Source: Rhytidiadelphus loreus (Eukaryota; Streptophyta; Bryopsida; Hypnales; Hylocomiaceae). From it: 64,000 nucleotides of DNA. Made by a program: the position numbers and the translations under genes. Shown piece after piece: positions 1-10,991 of the stretch; position 1 is the first letter of the stretch; every line of letters starts with the position of its first letter. A model generated the notes under the pieces. It was given only the letters and a program-made list of their open reading frames with translations. It was not told the DNA's origin and searched no databases. Location of the stretch: assembly GCA_947034895.1 (NCBI GenBank), contig OX344762.1, forward strand, positions 83,694,981 to 83,758,980, read 5' to 3'.

Positions 1-1060
1 AAGGGCTTGTGGTTCCAATGCTGGAAGTACCGACTAGAGAAGAGCGAAATTCAGACACTATCGTCAACAACGCGGAATTTCCAAATCGCGCTCCCTACTG
101 AATGTCGCTATGATCGGCAGAGACGAAATCCAGATGGTAGCAAGCGCCAGGGCGTGGCTCGTGTGGCCCAGCGTCGGAGCAACGCTCGAGATAGAAGATG
201 ATGCAGTTTGGTGATCGAACAAGTAACTCCAGCTCATACTGAGTCCCAGCGAAGGCAGGCCCTCGCGACTTCCGCTACTTTATGATACCTCGCGCTTCAC
301 CAACGTACACACTTTGGAAACGATCTCGTTTAGAGCCCTATTCGCAACAAATTCGCGACCAAATGTCAAAGTGCTGGCCTTCAGAAACAACCAGCAGCTG
401 CCGAGCTCTGTCTCTGTAGACTAAGCAAGCATCCCCACGGAATTTCACTATGAAGACGTGACTGACGGATTGGCATCATATTCCACGGGCGTGACCAACG
501 TACTGTCTCAATTAAGTGCAGTGTACAGCTTTGGCGATTGCCGAAGCTTCTGCGGCCAATTTGGCAACCAAAATCAAGGGCGTCGTAGTTCCAGGGTTCG
601 AAGCACCGTCTTGCGAAGGTCGGCGCTGTGACACGAGAGAAAAACACCGAAGCAACGATCGAGAGAGCAGATGAAGGCGTGAGGGGATCGGACAAGGGAC
701 TCACGAGCGCAAGCGAGAGGCGAGGCGGGTCTCGACTTCTGCAACCATTCTGATACCAGAAATTAGGGCGACAAAGGTCCGATGGTACGGCGATGTTGGC
801 CATTTCCGATATACTGATGACTTCGTGGCGTTCGTGCGTCAGCCTTGACGTCTGATAAGTTATCGGCGGAAGTTATCGGAGGAGACTTTCCCGCGCAGGC
901 AGAATGCGCCTTGGTGGGCGCATTCTCAAGCATTAGGAGCAGGTTCCCTAGCATTGAAGCGGCGTTCCCTTCTAGAATCAGCCTTTTTTTAATGCATTTT
1001 GCCAATTCTGCAAACCAATTTTGCTGCAAACCAGCTTGAATCGTTTACACCTGATCTTAA
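1..1060. other. GC-richer unassigned stretch
   Basis: Base composition is clearly richer in G and C than the DNA that follows, and several short open frames overlap on both strands, as expected by chance in such sequence. In one forward frame an open stretch entering from the window edge stops near position 107, so the 3' end of an upstream gene is possible. I recognise no domain and see no convincing splice pattern. The character changes sharply at the MITE beginning at 1065. Confidence 0.4.
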
Positions 1061-1064
1061 TTAA

Positions 1065-1525
1065 GGTAAACCAACCCATTGTGGTCATAATAAGGAGTTA
1101 GACATCATGTGGTTGTTGAAATTTTTCAATTTTTTTTCCCACAATAGTATAAGTGTGAAAAATAGTGAGAGCAATTGAAATTATGTTTTTTTGACAAAGT
1201 ATGAATTTGCTATGAATTTTTGAAGTGTTCAATGCATCTTTGCCCACAAGAGTATGTTGACTACCTTAAAACCAACAAAATCTGAATTCATCATGCTCAT
1301 TTGGCTCATCCAAAGCAATCAAAGTCTTTTCTAATATGGAGGCCTAAAAAGTCAATTCTCACAATGAATTCTCACTAAAAAATTGGAAGCTCCTAATGAA
1401 GTCACTAACTACTTCATTACTATCATGTAAGACATGCATTGAAGCCAAAATCTGAAAGAAAAAAAATATAGTGAGATCATTTGGTAGGTGACTATGGGCG
1501 TTTGACCACAATGGGTTGATTTACC
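1065..1525. mobile_element. MITE, GGTAAA-CAACCCATTG family, TTAA target
   Basis: The 461-bp element has terminal inverted repeats of about 23 bp starting GGTAAACCAACCCATTG on the left and, as reverse complement, GGTAAATCAACCCATTG on the right (one mismatch). TTAA flanks it at 1061-1064 and 1526-1529. It has no coding capacity. A second copy at 52817-53254 has the same ends and can be compared with empty sites, which confirms the TTAA duplication. Confidence 0.85.
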
Positions 1526-1798
1526 TTAACATGAGGAAAAATAGTGGGATTCAGTCCCTAAATTGTTGGTAAATACGTGTCTAATGAAGCGTCACCAACA
1601 GTGACCTCAAGCCGTACCCTTCAAATGTCGATTCATGGTTGTAAAGTGATAAGCTTTTACTAAATGGTTTTGGGTCTTTGTCAAGGTGTTTTAAACATAC
1701 ACCATCTTATTGAACACTTTGGAGTATCTTCTAGTCTTAGTTTTAAAAATTTAAAGGAAATACAAAAAACTCTCCAAAATCATAATATTTTATATTAA

Positions 1799-2187
1799 CC
1801 CCTAGAATTCCAAGGCCATTTTTCTAAAAGCAAAATTTTCTTTCAAGAAGTTGCTCCGATTGCCCGCAAAACTTTCACATCACTAATCCAAATGAAATGA
1901 ATCAAAGCTTTCCATTTAGACAAAAATATAATCTACAAGAAAAAAATATTAAAATTTTATTTCAATTCTTTGAGGATTTTTTTTGTTGCCCAATCTCCCC
2001 CATTTTGAGATTATTGTGGCATAACTTTTGCTCCCTTACACTTACTGAAATAAAAATTATATTCCCAGAAAGTTAATAAGATTTTGTATCTTATGAGAAA
2101 GTTTCAAAAAGTTTGAATAAAAATTGAGATCATAAAACGTGCCCAAAATCCATTTTGTCCCTCATAGGGACAATGGGACTTTAGGGG
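1799..2187. mobile_element. MITE-like element with CCCCTA ends, TTAA target
   Basis: The 389-bp segment begins CCCCTAGAATTCC and ends ACTTTAGGGG, with TTAA immediately outside both ends (1795-1798 and 2188-2191). The inverted end is short, roughly 6 bp plus the TTAA. The interior is AT-rich and non-coding. The assignment rests on similarity of its ends to the elements at 12075, 45997 and 61797; no empty site for this copy lies in the window. Confidence 0.5.
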
Positions 2188-2191
2188 TTAA

Positions 2192-4017
2192 TAATTTTCA
2201 TTTGTCTACGAGGCAAAAATAGCAACTGATTGTGATTTTAACTCTTTCTATAAACACCAATTTAAATGAATGGTAATAGATGTTTCTACCTTAAACATGC
2301 TAAACTATCAATGACTAGTCAGTCACATACGACTTAGCACTAGTTTTAGTCTATGGGTACTAAAATCTTACTATTGTGAAAATATTGAATATTGGTAGAG
2401 TTGACTCTAAAGTACAACCGAAAAATTAAGGTTTTGTGGAAACAATTATGACTTTCTCAACTTGAGTGACCTAAGTTTGTAGTTGGTATGACAAAATTGT
2501 GAAAATAGCATTGCCCTTTATTGGACAATTCAATGCACTTCTTTTTTGTGTATTCACTAAACATTTTTTACTTACTCACCAGACAATTCAATGTACCGAG
2601 TGGCTATCCAATTATTGCAAGTGCATAGTCATTTGCTTGTGTGCATTCAAAGTCAAAGTCAACAAATATGTCTACAAATATTTCTAATTGTATACATAGA
2701 GGTTCATGAGTCCCAATTACAACAATATTTAATTCAAAGTAATGCATTCTTGTACAATAAGTCAATAACAATAAATATTTATATAGTGTCAAATGTCAAA
2801 AAATTAGTATGCAGCAACCTAATTTCACTATTTTGTGTAGATACAATATTCAATATAGAGCATATTAGACTAATTATAGAGAGGTGGAATAATGGCAGAA
2901 TAATGTTTGAATAGTCAAGTGAGCCTTTGATGAAGGGAAGAATTGTTTTTCCTAGCTTAGAGATAGCTTAGTCACAAATGTAAAAACTTTCCTCCTATTC
3001 TTTCCACTATTAGTTTTTCTAATTTGCTACATCTCTTATCTATTTGGAGGTCTTTGATTCTAAAAATGAAATCAAAGTTTTTCAAAATTTATCTTTTGAG
3101 GTAAATAATTTGCTCACCTTTCTTCCTCAAATTAAAATTTGGAACAATGGTCTCCCCAAAAGGTTCATAGCACTAGTTTAAGGGGATACATTGATGTCAT
3201 GATCGAGTGTTGTAACTTCCACAATGGTTCGATACCAAAGCTTATTTGGGGGCTTGAATCGGAAGGAGTCACAGTACATTAAGGGAACTTGTTGAACATC
3301 TACATTCACCATTTTGTGCAAAGAAGAAAGTTTATCAAGCTTTTTGAACCATCTCTAAATTGTCATTTCAAGTGGTAAGAGACTTTGTTGAATTGATTCC
3401 ATCTAACTATGACTCTCTCCAAAGTGGATGCCATAAATGGAACGATTAGAAATCTTATATCTAATTGGGTAGTTCCCACATGGAATGGCTCATGCTAGAA
3501 GGTGGATCCAAGTTCACAATTTCCAATTTTCAACTTGGCAAAATGATGTAAAAATTCAACCTTATTTTGTGGTTTGTTAACTTTGTCTTTCTCTACTTTT
3601 GTCAATAGTATCAAATCATCGAGGATTTTTAAGTGCAAATTTGAACTATAAAATTTCCAAATTTAATCATTTGATGGTAATCTATTAGTCCATGCACTTT
3701 TCTCAAGGTAAATAATTGGGAAGATTTTGGAGTTGCAATTGCATGCCAAGTCCTCATTTAGGCCCAATTGGGCTAGGGAGATTGGCCCCCTTATTACCCC
3801 TACCAAGGATAAATTTAAAAAATAGCCCCCTATTTTGTGCCATGTTAATTTTGTATTTCATCACCTCTCCTACCTAATTGGGACTTCCAAGTGCAAATAT
3901 GAATTCCAAATTTCCAAATTTTATCATGTGTGGCAAATAAAAAAATTCCACTATTTTCCCATGAAGGTAAACCGCGGGGCAATCCATCCGGGCATCTGAT
4001 TTAGGCCCAATTGGGCT
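2192..4017. other. AT-rich intergenic DNA
   Basis: Long AT-rich sequence with only short chance frames. At 3755-3845 there is a GC-richer patch (AATTGGGCTAGG, then GGCCCCCTTATTACCCC and a TAGCCCCCTATTTTGTGCC motif) that recurs in related form near 28630-28700, so it is probably a decayed repeat related to the MITEs at 4018 and 28775. I see no gene. Confidence 0.5.
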
Positions 4018-4234
4018 AGGGTGAACTGCCCCCCTCGCTCGGCCCTACGGGCAAACCCTGGAATTATTTATTTTTTGCACATGATTTTTTTTGCAAAATT
4101 TTATTTCATTTTTGCGTTCAAAGAACCCAAATTAGTTAAGAGAGGTGAAGAATATACCCTAGAACGGCCCAAAATAGGGGGCTTTTTTTTACATGCACCC
4201 CTGGTAAGACCGAGCGAGGGGGTCAATCCACCCT
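4018..4234. mobile_element. Short MITE with AGGGTGAACTG ends
   Basis: Terminal inverted repeats of about 25 bp: left AGGGTGAACTGCCCCCC followed by TCGCTCGG; right, as reverse complement, AGGGTGGATTGACCCCC followed by TCGCTCGG. The element is about 217 bp. A second member is at 28775-29001 with ends GGGTGAACTGACCCC. Both share an interior motif, AAAATAGGGGGCTTTTTTTT in this copy. No coding capacity; target duplication not resolved. Confidence 0.7.
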
Positions 4235-4274
4235 GATCCGACCCAATTGGTGAGCCAAGTGCACTCCAGTCATC

Positions 4275-4287
4275 TTCGAGAAAGTTC
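4275..4287. promoter_or_regulatory. Distal heat-shock element, three units
   Basis: TTCgaGAAagTTC is a perfect three-unit alternating heat-shock element with 2-nt spacing. It lies about 180 bp upstream of the stronger four-unit element and points to heat-shock-factor control of the sHSP gene downstream. Confidence 0.7.
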
Positions 4288-4453
4288 CGTCCATCTGGCA
4301 TGAAACTTGCAACCCAAGGCTTCAAGATCCCCAGTGCTCCATGACGTGGAGGGGTCCGACCCCGAGAGCCCAATCACAACCCTGCACACGATCTCAGCCA
4401 ATCGACAATAAGCTGAAGTGGCAACGCAAGAAACACCAGTGGAGTCTGGGAAC

Positions 4454-4471
4454 TTCCCGAAGTTTCCAGAA
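4454..4471. promoter_or_regulatory. Proximal heat-shock element, four units
   Basis: TTCccGAAgtTTCcaGAA is four perfect alternating units with exact 2-nt spacing, the binding pattern of trimeric heat-shock transcription factors. It ends 17 bp before a TATA box at 4489-4494, the usual geometry of plant sHSP promoters. The sHSP start codon is 0.8 kb further on, which implies an intron in the leader. Confidence 0.85.
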
Positions 4472-4488
4472 CAATCTCTCGCATTGGG

Positions 4489-4494
4489 TATAAG
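4489..4494 (+). promoter_or_regulatory. TATA box of the sHSP gene
   Basis: TATAAG lies 17 bp downstream of the four-unit heat-shock element. Transcription would start about 25-35 bp later, near 4515-4525. The assignment rests on position and sequence only. Confidence 0.6.
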
Positions 4495-4584
4495 CTCGTC
4501 TCAACCTACAGTAGCATGTGAAAATCTGCAGTACATCTCGCATTTGATCTGAATTGTGCACGATCGTTGTGTGCAGTTGGAGAG

Positions 4585-5190
4585 GTATGTGCTTCACTTT
4601 CGATGTCTTGATGCAATTTTCTTTTGATTTTATATTTTATATGAGGTCAGTGGTACGGTGAATGCGGACAGCTTGTTGCTTGTTGCATTGGCAATGGTGG
4701 ATTGAACAAAGTGATTGAAGTGGTGATGGAAGTGGAGGATTCAATTTCTTGAGCTCTTTCTTTGAGCATATTGATTTGGTAGGGAGCTTAATTTAACGTG
4801 CTGGCTTGGTGCTTGAGAGCTAGAGGATTGCAAGGTTTCTGTGATTTGGATGCGCATAAGTTTGTTTTGTTGAGGTTCACTTACGGTCGTCCTTGTCTTG
4901 ATCCGTTATTGATTTTGGAGTTTATATGAGGAGCCGAATCTTGTTAATGGTCAACTTGAATGTTTTGTTGCATTGGCGATGGTTTCTTGTTGTACAAGGA
5001 TTGAACTTTTTCTTTCAACTTCATTGTGATTGAGGTGGTATTAGTCAATTACTTAATTTCATGAACTATTTTATGTGTATAGTGATGTGTCAAGAAGCTT
5101 GATTTATTATAGGGCTGGTGCTGGTGCTGGTGCTGGTGCATGTGAGGGAGAGGGTTGATAGGTTTCTGCAATTACTCGGGATGAGCACAG
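4585..5190 (+). other. Probable 5'-UTR intron of the sHSP gene
   Basis: A strong donor (GAG|GTATGT) at 4585 follows the predicted transcription start, and an AG acceptor candidate (GAGCACAG|) ends at 5190, before the sHSP start codon at 5284. Leader introns occur in other plant genes. A small GCTGGT tandem repeat (about four copies, 5114-5139) sits inside it. The acceptor is the less certain end. Confidence 0.45.
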
Positions 5191-5283
5191 GATTCTCTCA
5201 TTCATGGGCGTTTCAAATGTCCTGACGGGTTGAGGTCGGGTGTTGGCAGATTCTTGAAAGATTTCTATTGAATTTTGTTAGAG

Positions 5284-6223
5284 ATGGCACTTCGCTCATT
5301 GTCTCGTTTGGTTTCGGAGTCCACGATGAAATCGCTGCTTGAGATCGCTGAAGGGAGGGGCTCGATGCAATCGCCACTTTCGCGTGCCCGTCGACTTGCC
5401 GTTGCCGCAATGGAAAAAGCCCCTGCTCAAGAAGAAGGTGTTGTTGAAAAGCAAGCTTCCCGGGGACGCCCTGTTTTGAGAAGGGGCTCGGAAAGGCAGC
5501 TGCGTAATATTGGTCCACTTCTTGGTTAGTGATTATTTCTTTTTTTTATTAATTCTTGCATGTTGGCGTCGACAGAATGATATAGTAATGTCAACCCTTG
5601 CACTACCTTGTCCAGAATTGAACTTTACTGTCCGAGGTCAATCTTGATTGTTTTTGCAATTTTACGGATTCGGCAAAATGAAATGGCTTCGATGCTGCAG
5701 AATTCTGGGATCCTTTTGCTACCAGCAAGAGCATGAAGGAAATGCTGAATGCTTTTGATCGAATTATTGATGCACCTTTCTTCCGCACACCTGCTTCCGC
5801 ATTCCCCTCACGCATGCGTTTGCCCCATGATTTGGTCGAGGACACTGACGCTTACAGACTTCGAATTGACATGCCAGGATTCAGCAAGGAGGAGGTTAGT
5901 ATCAAATGAATCGCCTTAGTTCATCTTCACGGTAGACAACCCTCTCCAGTTCTGGGAATTCACATTGATTGTACATCCTTGTGCAGGTGAAGGTGACAGT
6001 GGAAGATGACCAGCTCGTGATCAAAGGCGAACAAAACGCGGACAAATCTGATGATGGCTGGTCTTCTCACAGTTACGAGAATTACAACACCCGGTTGACG
6101 CTGCCTGAACACGTGAAGTTAGATGAGGTGAAAGCCGAGCTGAAGAATGGAATGCTGCGAATTGTGATTCCGAAGTGCAAGGAAGATCCTAAGATAAATG
6201 CCATCCTTATTGAGGTTCATTAA
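5284..6223 (+). CDS. Organelle-type small heat-shock protein (alpha-crystallin family)
   Basis: Three coding exons: 5284-5524, 5701-5894 and 5987-6223, all with GT-AG junctions and matching phases, giving 223 residues ending TAA. Residues 1 to about 50 are rich in Arg, Ser, Ala and Leu with few acids and look like an organelle transit peptide (mitochondrion or plastid not distinguishable). The alpha-crystallin domain occupies roughly residues 120-215: exon 2 ends with YRLRIDMPGFSKEE and exon 3 continues VKVTVEDDQLVIKGE, then a LTLPEHVKLDEVKAELKNGM stretch. The C-terminal ILI in NAILIEVH fits the I-X-I motif that docks between subunits. The family forms oligomers that hold unfolding proteins under heat. 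Two perfect heat-shock elements and a TATA box lie upstream. Length fits plant organellar sHSPs (about 200-230). The ATG at 5284 is chosen because it precedes the transit-like region. Confidence 0.92.
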
Positions 6224-8278
6224 CTGTTAACTTAGAAGTTCACCATCGCCGGTATGGAGAGATATTGTGAGATTACCTGAGTGGCATCCAATCAGCAGAA
6301 CTTTGGTTTATATCGAGCATTGAGCCTCGACGCACAATGATCACGAGGATGGATTGGGCTTCAAGGAAGTGAATGTTTTCACTCCGAAAATATATAACTA
6401 CATTCAGAGATAGCGCAGGTTAATTTTGAAACAGGTCATAGCCCCCTGGTGTACATTCGGAGGTTGCGAGAAGCTTAGAACTGTGCTGATCATTCCTGGA
6501 CATGAAACTAATGACACTGGAAGATAGTTCTTATTTAGCATTTAACTGATCATCGTAACTCGTCACTGGCTGGTATTCTCTTCCAGTCCAAGAGGCTTGA
6601 AGATTTGGATAGGATGAAGTAGCAAGCCTGGAGATATGTATTGCTGTTGATTTTGACCTAATGATATAAATGCCAAATGTTTTTAGTTTGTGGTATGGCC
6701 TGGACACAAGTAAGCTCCACGATCATTAGGCCTCATTAAGCAAACATTGTAATGAACTGCAAATCCGTTGCTTGCCATCAACATAATCCATGTACTTTGG
6801 CAATTGCGGAGAAATAGCTGCTTTTTGATTATGTCCCATAGGCATCGAATAAGAAGTTACATTTCACCTGTCGCTTCAGATGATTAGTTCCTCATTTCAA
6901 AAGGTTTCATCCACTGCATAACTTACTCCACAAACAAGATTTCCAAATGCAAGTACGGTAGTATCTTTCAATTGCTTATCTTATTGAGATGTCATCCGAA
7001 CTTGACCTGATGTGATGAAATGAACACGCTTGAGATACCGTCTCAGTGGCCATGCTTGGTGCTGCAACTGATAAGTTCCGAAATTTCCACAAGAGTCTAG
7101 TCCCAAGTGTTCACTATGACCATGATGGGAGGGAGGTTCATGGGTTATTTTGTCCTTCTCAAGATAACCCCTTGATGTGGCATTATTGAGCTTCAATACA
7201 ATACTTGATATCATTTGAATAGTATAATCTTTACAAAATTAGAAAGACCCAAAAACTGACAATCATTGAATGTCAATATTCCGCTATTTACAAATGTGGT
7301 TGTAATTGTATTAAACAAAAGAAACTCATGTCTAATAAGTTTAATTCACATGGCATGAATACTTAATTAATAGTTAACCTTCTTTTTCTTCTTCATAGAC
7401 TTCCAATCAATAGTACAACTTGGATGATGAAAAAGTGTTTCTTCATTGCTACATCATCTTTCATAGGTCAAATAGCCCCTAAGATGAAACTAGATGAATA
7501 TGGATGAAAGTTGGATGGAATTTGTAAGATAAAAAGTTGGACTTATTTTCTCTTCCTTCCAACTTCTCTAAATTTACCTTATTAAGTGAGCCAAAAAAAA
7601 TAGTGTCATTTGCAAAATTAGAGTCACAACAATTTTGTTTTATTTTTTGGAAATGAATACATTTCCGTAATTTATATTTCAGCTTGCACTAATTTAAATA
7701 TATCACATATAAGTTAGTTGAACTTTGATAACTTAGTGGGCACACGCACTAAAAGGATGGAAAATTTCATTGTTTTGTGAAGAAGTCTTGGTGATGTGGT
7801 GTCCTCAAGATTTGAAACAGAACAAATCAGGTGTTTGCGGGGATTTCAGTTGGTTCCTCTCAGTGAATCTCCCCTCCCATGGCTCGCTTAAGCTTGCGCC
7901 TTTCCGCAACTCCAATTGTATTGACTCTAACATTGCAAAACATTGCAAAGATGTTCAGTGTCGTGGATCGCGGCGTCATCTCCTCTCCACAGCTCATTAA
8001 TGTCTGCTTCTTCACGAGCTTCGAACAGAATTTAGCTTGAAAATTTTGAATTAGAGCAGCACAGACCGTAGCTCCTTCGCTAAGAAGTTTGCAGGACGTC
8101 ATTTCCACGCTTTGCTTATATGTCTTGTGACTCCAGTAACTGTGCAGGTCAGTGTCTGTTGGAGTAAGACGGCTTTGTAACGCTTGCGATCACTGATGCC
8201 TTTTAGGAAATAGCAGCCCGGATTTGAGGATGTTTAGGATCCATGTAACTTCTGGGCATCCTCTGTTTCTGACGGTTT
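6224..8278. other. Downstream and intergenic region
   Basis: 6224-6700 is probably sHSP 3'-UTR and flank. 7250-7750 is AT-rich. At 7879-8040 a 54-codon open frame starts in a good context (CCATGG) with the sequence MARLSLRLSATPIVL, but I do not recognise it and it could be leader sequence of the gene at 8654. From about 8279 the DNA is shared with later duplicate blocks. Confidence 0.35.
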
Positions 8279-8653
8279 CAGTCTCGATGATTCATTGGAT
8301 TGAAAGATGTGATTGACTTTTGAAATTTCGGAAATGCGGACTAGTCGACTTTCCATCTTTCATGTTCTGTTTCTAATGCACTACTGCTTGGAAAGCTAGA
8401 AGTCGGTCGTCGAAGATGCTTGATAGTAGGCTTTGTAATATTGCTCGGAAGTACAAATTCAACTCAAGCATTCCCTCCTCCGCGAGGAACACATTTCTTA
8501 GCTTGAGGATGTATCACTTTGAAGAGTCGACGGGCTGGCCTGGCTTGAATAACAAGATATCTTACCTTTGCAGCTGAATCATGGCTTTCCTCTGGTTGTG
8601 TTGTCTTGTTCGTTTATGTCGTGCGCCGAGTGCTGCAATAGTTTGAGGTCACC

Positions 8654-10187
8654 ATGCCTAAGAAGGAGTGGGAAGCAGCCGCAGCACGAGCTGCTGCGAA
8701 GAGTGCTGGGGCAACTCCAGTGCCGAGAAGCCCGAAGCAAGTGCCGAAACAAGGCTCTGTGCCGCTCAGCTCCGCTAACACACCGCCAAGCAGCCTGCCG
8801 CCAATAAAAAATCGGAAAGCTGAAGTGCGAGCGCCGTCAAGAAGTTCAGAGCCGATTGTGCCGGCCACTCTCTCTAAGAAAAAGTATTTCGAAGTACACC
8901 TCTGAACATTCAACTGAAAGTTTCTGAATTGATGTACGAATTGATGATTGATGCATTGCATATACATAGCAGTTATGATTTGCTTGTTCAGGATTTCGAA
9001 CTCTAAAATCAGTTACTTAATGTTTCACTTGCGACTCAGATCCCGATTTCGTTCCACAAACGCTCTTGCCAAGTTGTGAACCCAGGTCCAAATATATATT
9101 TGCACATGATCTTATTGAAGTCTGGCCTCAGCTGGTGATGAAGTTCCAAGAACTTGACTCTGACAATAAACGCTGCGCATTTCTGACACGCAGGAGAAAG
9201 TGATGAAAGATAGGCTCACCAAACGAAATTTTAGTCACATACGGCACGACCCTTACTACAAGGACTTGACCAAGCCACAGAAGCACGAGTCAATCTCGTA
9301 TGCAGACCACCATAGAAAAGAGTTTTGGCGAACTGACATTGCCAGTGCTTTAAAGCGAGATGAAGAGCAACGGAGAGCTCGGCAGAAGGTAAGTAATTTT
9401 GAACACTTCGTAGAACCCTCGAACCCGATAAACCTGTGCCTTGTTGAAGACGACATTTCATATACTTTGTTGGGATGAGATTTTGTATTCAGAATCTGAA
9501 GTTCTTGACCAGTTTACAAAATCATTCATGAGTTCTCTGAGTTTTCGCAAATTTCAGGCGCTGATTGCAATTTGGGCCAACGAAGAAGCATGGAGACGAC
9601 ACAAAGCAACGACGATGAGGGAGATGAGGTACAACGCCTACGTCGACATGAACGAAAGGATGCAAAAGGTCGGCTGCCGCAGCAATAGAAGTGGTGCCCC
9701 TCAAATCAATATAATCACTCGGCAGGCTCTTGGAGTAGACGGGACTCCCGTAGACGAAGGCCCTATCCATGATTACCTCGACAAAGTTTCCAAGTAAGGT
9801 TATCGACTATATATTCTGTTTTGCGACAACACCGACAAGCCGTGGAAGCTCCTGACTTATGAGTTGCAATGTCAGGCATTTGTTTACAATCCAATATTCG
9901 CTGCACGTTAGGTCAATGAAATCTGGTAGTTCGATGTTTGCAGATACAAAACAATCCAACGGAAACTGATGTTGCGGGAAAAGATGAGCGGGGCTCGGAA
10001 TTTCAATATCCTGAACTGGACAGAGAATCCTCCTGGTCTGGAATTGCCATCATGGCCAGAAAAAACGTCAAGTCCGCCCCCAGCCCCTCCATCTCCTCCA
10101 AAGCCTGATTTGCATATCAACTCCTCGAAAGGAGCGCTCTCATGTGGTCGTCTCTTCGGCCCGTTCGGCGTGATCGACTCTCAGTAA
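8654..10187 (+). CDS. Gene A: unrecognised four-exon basic protein
   Basis: Exons 8654-8893, 9194-9388, 9558-9793 and 9944-10187 have GT-AG junctions and compatible phases, giving 304 residues ending TAA. The N-terminus is basic with Ala and Pro low complexity (MPKKEWEAAAARAAA). The middle is highly charged and probably helical (EFWRTDIASALKRDEEQRR, then AIWANEEAWRRHKATTM). Next comes PQINIITRQALGVDGTP and a Pro-rich tail (SSPPPAPPSPPKPD). I do not recognise the family. The layout resembles uncharacterised ciliary or flagellar proteins of organisms with motile sperm, but that is an impression only. An acceptor-like CTTTGCAG before 8574 suggests a spliced leader, and a 21-codon upstream frame lies at 8581-8646. 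The exon 1 donor (GAA|GTACAC) is weaker than the others. Damaged paralogues lie at 38726-43400 and 54011-54928. Confidence 0.65.
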
Positions 10188-10655
10188 ATCAGGTACAAGT
10201 ACCAGGAGCTAGCACGGCACTCTTCAGATTAGATTGAACACAGGCATACCAACTGCAATGACTTCACGTTTTAACTCGGTTTCGGTCAAGAGCATGAAAG
10301 CGAAGGTCGGCAGTTCAAGCTGAACTATCACATGTACTGCTCAGCACTTTCCAATTCGAGGAAAACACCAGTTCTGAAGGTGATGGCATCCAAAATTCAA
10401 TGAGCTCAAAGAAGAAAACACCTTTAACTGTAAAGGAACAGCATAGCATAGATTTATTGCAGTTGTGCCAATCGGGTCAGACCGACAAGCTCCTTAACGA
10501 ACAACGAGAACACTTTCAACCATACACTATCAAGGTAGCCAACAAACAGATGATTACATAGCGATTCAGCTGTGGCAAGGTATTTCTACTCCATAACAAA
10601 CTTCTCTTACCCTTTCCTGAAGTCCTACTCTCGAACTAGCTCATCGATTGATTCT

Positions 10656-10773
10656 GCACACAAGAAACTCATATTGCGTTCCTGGTGAGTCCCACTTTTC
10701 CCTGTGTGTAGTACACTGGGAACACTGGGAAAAGTGGGACTCACCAGGAACGCAATATGAGTTTCTTGTGTGC
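10656..10773. repeat. Perfect long hairpin between convergent genes
   Basis: The left arm 10656-10702 and right arm 10727-10773 are perfectly complementary over 47 bp, with a 24-nt loop at 10703-10726. It lies between the 3' end of gene A (10187) and the 3' end of the IFI6/IFI27-like gene (10992). In units B (about 43853-43945) and C (about 55375-55465) the outermost bases (CACACAAGA and its complement) are kept, but the inner arms are different and only partly complementary. Confidence 0.95.
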
Positions 10774-10991
10774 AAATTCAGCCTAACTTGCTGTCTTGCA
10801 GATAAATCAAGGGTAATTTACAAGCAAGACAGCATATGAGACTAATTCTACTGCCGAAATCGACCAAGGTTATCTACCATCCTACTCTAAAACACACTTA
10901 GGGCTTCAGTAAAGCCAACAATGATCAAGCACGTACAGGCTCAAATGATCTTATTTAACTACGATGACCGATGTGGCACGAACGTTGAGAG

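Noticed and set aside
381..1029. Overlapping minus-strand frames of 140 and 88 codons in the GC-richer start of the window
   Set aside because: Overlapping frames on both strands, atypical residue composition and no motif; expected by chance at this base composition.
4101..4373. 90-codon minus-strand frame across the MITE at 4018-4234
   Set aside because: Most of it lies inside a non-coding inverted-repeat element and its flank.
10656..10773. Hairpin as a transcription terminator
   Set aside because: The genes are plant nuclear genes with introns; intrinsic hairpin terminators are a bacterial feature, and the stem is far longer.
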